Positions 9,001-9,242 of a stretch of DNA of 9,242 bases are shown in pieces. The stretch is from Candidatus Omnitrophota bacterium (GTDB lineage: Bacteria; Omnitrophota; Koll11; Aquiviventales; Aquiviventaceae): NCBI GenBank assembly GCA_023247285.1, contig JAHFGU010000049.1, forward strand, positions 1 to 9,242. Direction: 5' to 3'. The notes below the pieces were generated by a model. It did no database searches, had not been told where the DNA came from, and saw nothing but the letters and a program-made list of their open reading frames with translations. The position numbers were made by a program, and so were the translations under genes. Positions within the stretch are counted from its first letter, which is position 1, and each line of letters starts with the position of its first letter.

Positions 9001-9242
9001 AGCCGGCCGGAGGCGTGCGCCGATTGGATCGCATCCTGCACCGCCAAGCTCAGCTCGTGCAACACGTGAAATTCCTGGCTGGTCACCGTCGGGCGCAATC
9101 CGGCAAATTGGCAAAAATCCCGGTAGATCAGGACCGATTCGTGCGGCCGCAGGTCGGTGGTCGCATTCGGATCCTGGACCACGCGCTCCGCATCCGCCGC
9201 GAACCGCTCGACGTCCATCCCGCTCGACAGATGCGGATACCG
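1..9242 (-). CDS. Giant multi-AAA+ ATPase with metallopeptidase-like and VWA domains, partial at both ends
   Basis: One frame with codons ending at bases divisible by 3 is open across the entire window (3080 codons, no TAA, TAG or TGA). It starts before the right edge and continues past the left edge, so the protein is longer than 3080 residues. Order of parts: lid of an off-window AAA+ module (residues 1-170), AAA+ modules A (195-405), B (535-780), C (820-1090), D (1225-1455), E (1535-1785), F (1998-2180), helical linker, HELGH zincin-like domain (2385-2520), VWA domain (2725-2920), hydrophobic C-terminal segments (2970-3070). Modules B, D and F have intact Walker A motifs; A, C and E do not. 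By family knowledge, dynein-related AAA+ proteins remodel protein complexes using ATP, often through a VWA partner. A remodelling or unfolding machine coupled to proteolysis at a membrane is inference. Composition and codon use are even throughout, arguing for one gene. It is not midasin, dynein or RNF213 proper: no dynein stalk or RING domain was seen. Confidence 0.95.
30..326 (-). other. Three hydrophobic segments, probable membrane anchor
   Basis: FVLPLVGVGALVHGIAAV (residues 2973-2990) and PVLGLAVLGLSSVLGGFLIY (2992-3011) form a hairpin around an Asn-Pro turn. After a basic, Trp-rich amphipathic stretch (WLHEWQERLLRPSR), YLLPILGLAAFVVPPLL (3048-3064) is a third candidate. Aromatic and Arg residues follow the second segment, as at a membrane interface. 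The protein continues beyond the left edge, so more segments may follow. This suggests the VWA end is tethered to the membrane. The third segment, with two prolines and histidines after it, is the least certain. Confidence 0.6.
327..430 (-). other. Pro/Ser/Arg-rich low-complexity linker
   Basis: Residues 2938-2972 join the VWA domain to the hydrophobic segments and contain a stretch rich in Pro, Ser, Gly and Arg (bases 330-404). It uses codons that are scarce elsewhere in the gene, such as AGG, CGA and TTA. It is probably a disordered spacer. The reading frame is maintained on both sides. Confidence 0.5.
480..1160 (-). other. VWA domain with complete MIDAS
   Basis: The first strand NVMFVMDVSGSIT carries the DxSxS metal motif, DVSGS at residues 2736-2740 (bases 1023-1037). 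The MIDAS threonine is in GGIDTP (residue 2823, bases 774-776). The second aspartate is in VVVFTDGQET (residue 2852, bases 687-689). All three motifs are present in order and at normal spacing, so metal-dependent ligand binding is expected. In midasin, the Mg-chelatase D subunit and the MoxR/VWA pairs (RavA-ViaA, NorQ-NorD, CbbQ-CbbO) the VWA domain contacts the AAA+ ring and recruits substrate. Here both are in one chain, with the metallopeptidase-like domain between them. Confidence 0.9.
1161..1689 (-). other. Linker between the zincin-like and VWA domains
   Basis: Residues 2519-2694 start with two helices, one rather hydrophobic (ALAVQAVLTALAIVAG, near bases 1610-1660), followed by a region with short strands (TVRVTVHG) and proline-rich turns. 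No domain was recognised. The last part leads towards VAINPQALIEGDPSTLFF (about bases 1085-1150), which resembles the segment just ahead of VWA domains in CobT/NorD/midasin-like proteins. Confidence 0.4.
1690..2087 (-). other. Putative zinc metallopeptidase (zincin) domain with HELGH
   Basis: AAHELGHYIS carries the HExxH zinc-binding and catalytic motif, with HELGH at residues 2461-2465 (bases 1848-1862). It is preceded by a strand and helix (LVVVSLGEAA, then REAAVA) as in gluzincin folds, where a strand runs antiparallel to substrate and a helix bears HExxH. A Glu in NVELYS, 25 residues after the second His (residue 2490), is a candidate third zinc ligand. The layout resembles ImmA/IrrE-like or M48-like minimal zincins, but the exact family is unclear. 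If active it would cleave proteins delivered by the AAA+ part; FtsH is a known AAA+ and HExxH fusion, though its architecture is unrelated. Five residues can match by chance, but the flanking pattern supports the call. Confidence 0.6.
2088..2699 (-). other. Charged helical linker between the AAA+ array and the protease-like domain
   Basis: Residues 2182-2385 are rich in Ala, Glu, Arg, Leu and Gln, with few glycines after the first part, and look largely alpha-helical, possibly coiled-coil near ELTEEQQKKIEQD (about bases 2450-2490). No family was recognised. A long helical element joining an AAA+ ring to a C-terminal effector is reminiscent of midasin's linker, but it is far shorter than midasin's and no homology is claimed. 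It contains a run of seven A on the coding strand (2459-2465). Confidence 0.45.
2700..3242 (-). other. AAA+ module F, intact MoxR/midasin-like ATPase
   Basis: Walker A GETGSGKT lies at residues 2006-2013 (bases 3204-3227; Lys 2012). Walker B is VLVDEAN (2082-2088) and sensor 1 is SLVLTYNP (2126-2133). The GET-GSGKT, DEAN and YNP variants are those typical of MoxR/AAA_5 proteins and midasin. After sensor 1 comes a glycine-rich loop and GGNRFNFP, a plausible arginine finger. The module then shortens: the lid motif seen in the other modules is not recognisable and a charged linker begins. As the last AAA+ unit before the VWA arm it is well placed to transmit ATP-driven movement to the C-terminal domains. 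Confidence 0.9.
3243..3887 (-). other. Connecting segment with strands preceding module F
   Basis: Residues 1786-2000 begin helical, then contain a strand-rich stretch (ETHRVIVPE, GIVITRQ, AVTVITP, LVLHLNLL) and end in a helix before the Walker A strand of module F. It is the longest of the three inter-pair connectors. Like the other two it sits directly ahead of an intact module. No known domain was recognised. Confidence 0.4.
3888..4640 (-). other. AAA+ module E, degenerate nucleotide site
   Basis: The P-loop position reads VLIHEPQGGFGLDT (residues 1551-1564). The glycine-rich turn is still visible but the Lys and Thr of GKT are replaced, so it looks like a decayed Walker A. The Walker B strand is VVIALPNIDA (1645-1654), without DE. 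Sensor 1 is HIVAMTSSLD (1691-1700), without Asn. An arginine-finger-like NRF stands at 1708-1710, and the lid motif YTERDVFEL at 1766-1774. Core spacing matches modules A and C. It probably pairs with module D, offering a finger or acting as a structural ring member. Confidence 0.7.
4878..5568 (-). other. AAA+ module D, fully intact ATPase motifs
   Basis: Walker A GDPGGGKT lies at residues 1241-1248 (bases 5499-5522; Lys 1247). The Walker B strand is VYVADEG (1313-1319), with both acidic residues. Sensor 1 is FRLLVTQN (1361-1368), as in MoxR and midasin modules. A possible arginine finger (VDR) follows shortly after, and the lid motif is MISPRDLIEI (1438-1447). This is the most canonical of the dynein-related (AAA_5) modules in the window, and ATP hydrolysis is expected. 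It sits between the dead modules C and E. Confidence 0.9.
5529..5910 (-). other. Strand-rich segment preceding module D
   Basis: Residues 1112-1238 follow the lid of module C. They contain several short strands (RVFFGITAQV, HAYVLGE, VTVRLQ) and then a helix and strand that open module D. The arrangement, strands followed by a helix and then the Walker A strand, resembles the segments before modules B and F. No family was recognised. Together with modules D and E it forms the second clearly visible repeat unit of the protein. Confidence 0.4.
5973..6790 (-). other. AAA+ module C, degenerate nucleotide site
   Basis: PLLIFTDGTMPVD (residues 828-840) takes the P-loop position without GK[ST]. The Walker B strand QLCWVRGYLD (903-912) lacks the DE pair. 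Sensor 1 survives as RLVLLANAEE (997-1006), and a clear arginine-finger-like DRF follows at 1016-1018. The lid motif is LGRPELEVFVR (1076-1086). A longer helical insertion of about 60 residues lies between Walker B and sensor 1 compared with modules D and F. The retained finger fits a role completing the ATP site of module B, as neighbouring modules do in dynein-type rings. Confidence 0.65.
6903..7640 (-). other. AAA+ module B, intact P-loop, altered Walker B
   Basis: Walker A is GPPGGGKT at residues 545-552 (bases 7587-7610), with the catalytic Lys at residue 551. The Walker B strand is AVFLYNEAD (607-615): the first acid of hhhhDE is Asn while the catalytic Glu remains. Sensor 1 is QMHILTGN (659-666), with its Asn. 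The lid helix carries ITPRQLERF (746-754). No arginine finger is evident after sensor 1, where the text reads EEITAHLPA. ATP binding is likely; hydrolysis may be slowed by the Asp-to-Asn change. It follows the dead module A and precedes the dead module C. Confidence 0.85.
7622..8027 (-). other. Strand-rich segment preceding module B
   Basis: Residues 406-540 join the lid of module A to the P-loop of module B. The first half contains a short alternating-hydrophobic strand (VDVHVTI, near base 7880) after a charged helix; the second half is helical and leads directly into the Walker A strand. A similar strand-rich insertion appears before modules D and F, so it looks like a constant part of the repeating pair. 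No known domain was recognised. It could be a connector or a substrate-contacting insert. Confidence 0.4.
8028..8660 (-). other. AAA+ module A, degenerate nucleotide site
   Basis: The core strands are recognisable although the catalytic motifs are gone. LTVFVPPQQLPG (residues 209-220) sits where the P-loop should be and has no GK[ST]. The Walker B strand is IFLVLEHM (283-290), with Glu but no Asp. The sensor-1 strand NLHLVMTMEE (322-331) lacks the usual Asn. A DRS at 342-344 could serve as an arginine finger, and FGVHDVLRIAAYA (392-404) is the lid helix. Strand order and spacing match its neighbours. It probably binds ATP weakly or not at all and is structural or supplies a finger to module 0. 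The fold call rests on pattern, not on a profile search. Confidence 0.65.
8733..9242 (-). other. Helical lid of an AAA+ module whose core lies beyond the right edge (module 0)
   Basis: Residues 1-170 are predicted mostly helical and hold TFREVHRFNTLF at residues 88-99 (bases 8946-8981). That motif matches in style and position the lid signatures of the other modules: ITPRQLERF in B, MISPRDLIEI in D, YTERDVFEL in E. In the dynein-related AAA+ family this Arg/Asp-containing helix follows sensor 1 and packs on the nucleotide. The visible text begins just where a sensor-1 strand would have ended. The P-loop, Walker B and sensor 1 of this module are therefore expected outside the window. Whether its P-loop is intact cannot be seen. 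Confidence 0.6.

Noticed and set aside
2700..9242. Identity as dynein heavy chain, true midasin or RNF213
   Set aside because: No dynein stalk or linker, no RING finger and no very long acidic D/E-rich region were seen. A zincin-like domain and intron-free GC-rich coding do not fit these eukaryotic proteins.
1..9242. DNA-level repeats from module duplication
   Set aside because: The modules are similar only in short protein motifs. No matching nucleotide blocks were seen by eye, so any duplication is old.

Overview
The whole window lies inside one giant gene on the minus strand. One reading frame stays open from base 9242 down to base 3: 3080 sense codons, no stop, no gap, and no start or end inside the window. 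The gene runs off both edges, so its true start, ribosome site, promoter and terminator are not visible. I found no other gene, RNA, mobile element, CRISPR array or attachment site. The DNA is GC-rich, strongly biased to G/C at third codon positions and free of introns, so it is almost certainly bacterial. Lineage cannot be assigned. Giant frames of this kind are known from groups such as Omnitrophota, but that is only a guess here.

Read N- to C-terminal (right to left on the map), the protein is a chain of AAA+ modules of the dynein/midasin (AAA_5, MoxR-like) kind. Residues are numbered from the window edge, residue 1 = bases 9242-9240. First comes the helical lid of a module whose core is outside the window (module 0). 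Then follow six modules: A (dead P-loop), B (intact GPPGGGKT), C (dead), D (intact GDPGGGKT), E (dead) and F (intact GETGSGKT, most MoxR-like). Intact and dead nucleotide sites alternate strictly. Modules are arranged in pairs of one intact plus one dead, and strand-rich connecting segments precede each intact module.

After module F come a charged helical linker, a putative zinc metallopeptidase domain with HELGH, another linker, and a von Willebrand factor A (VWA) domain with a complete MIDAS (DVSGS, Thr, FTDG). A Pro/Ser/Arg-rich linker and three hydrophobic segments near the left edge then suggest membrane attachment.

The parts suggest a single-chain ATP-driven machine: an AAA+ ring or arc, a C-terminal VWA arm as in midasin and MoxR/VWA pairs, a built-in metalloprotease, and a membrane anchor. 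AAA+, VWA and metalloprotease parts each have precedents. I do not know a described family combining them in one chain with alternating live and dead ATPase modules, which makes this the window's most interesting feature. The function is inferred.
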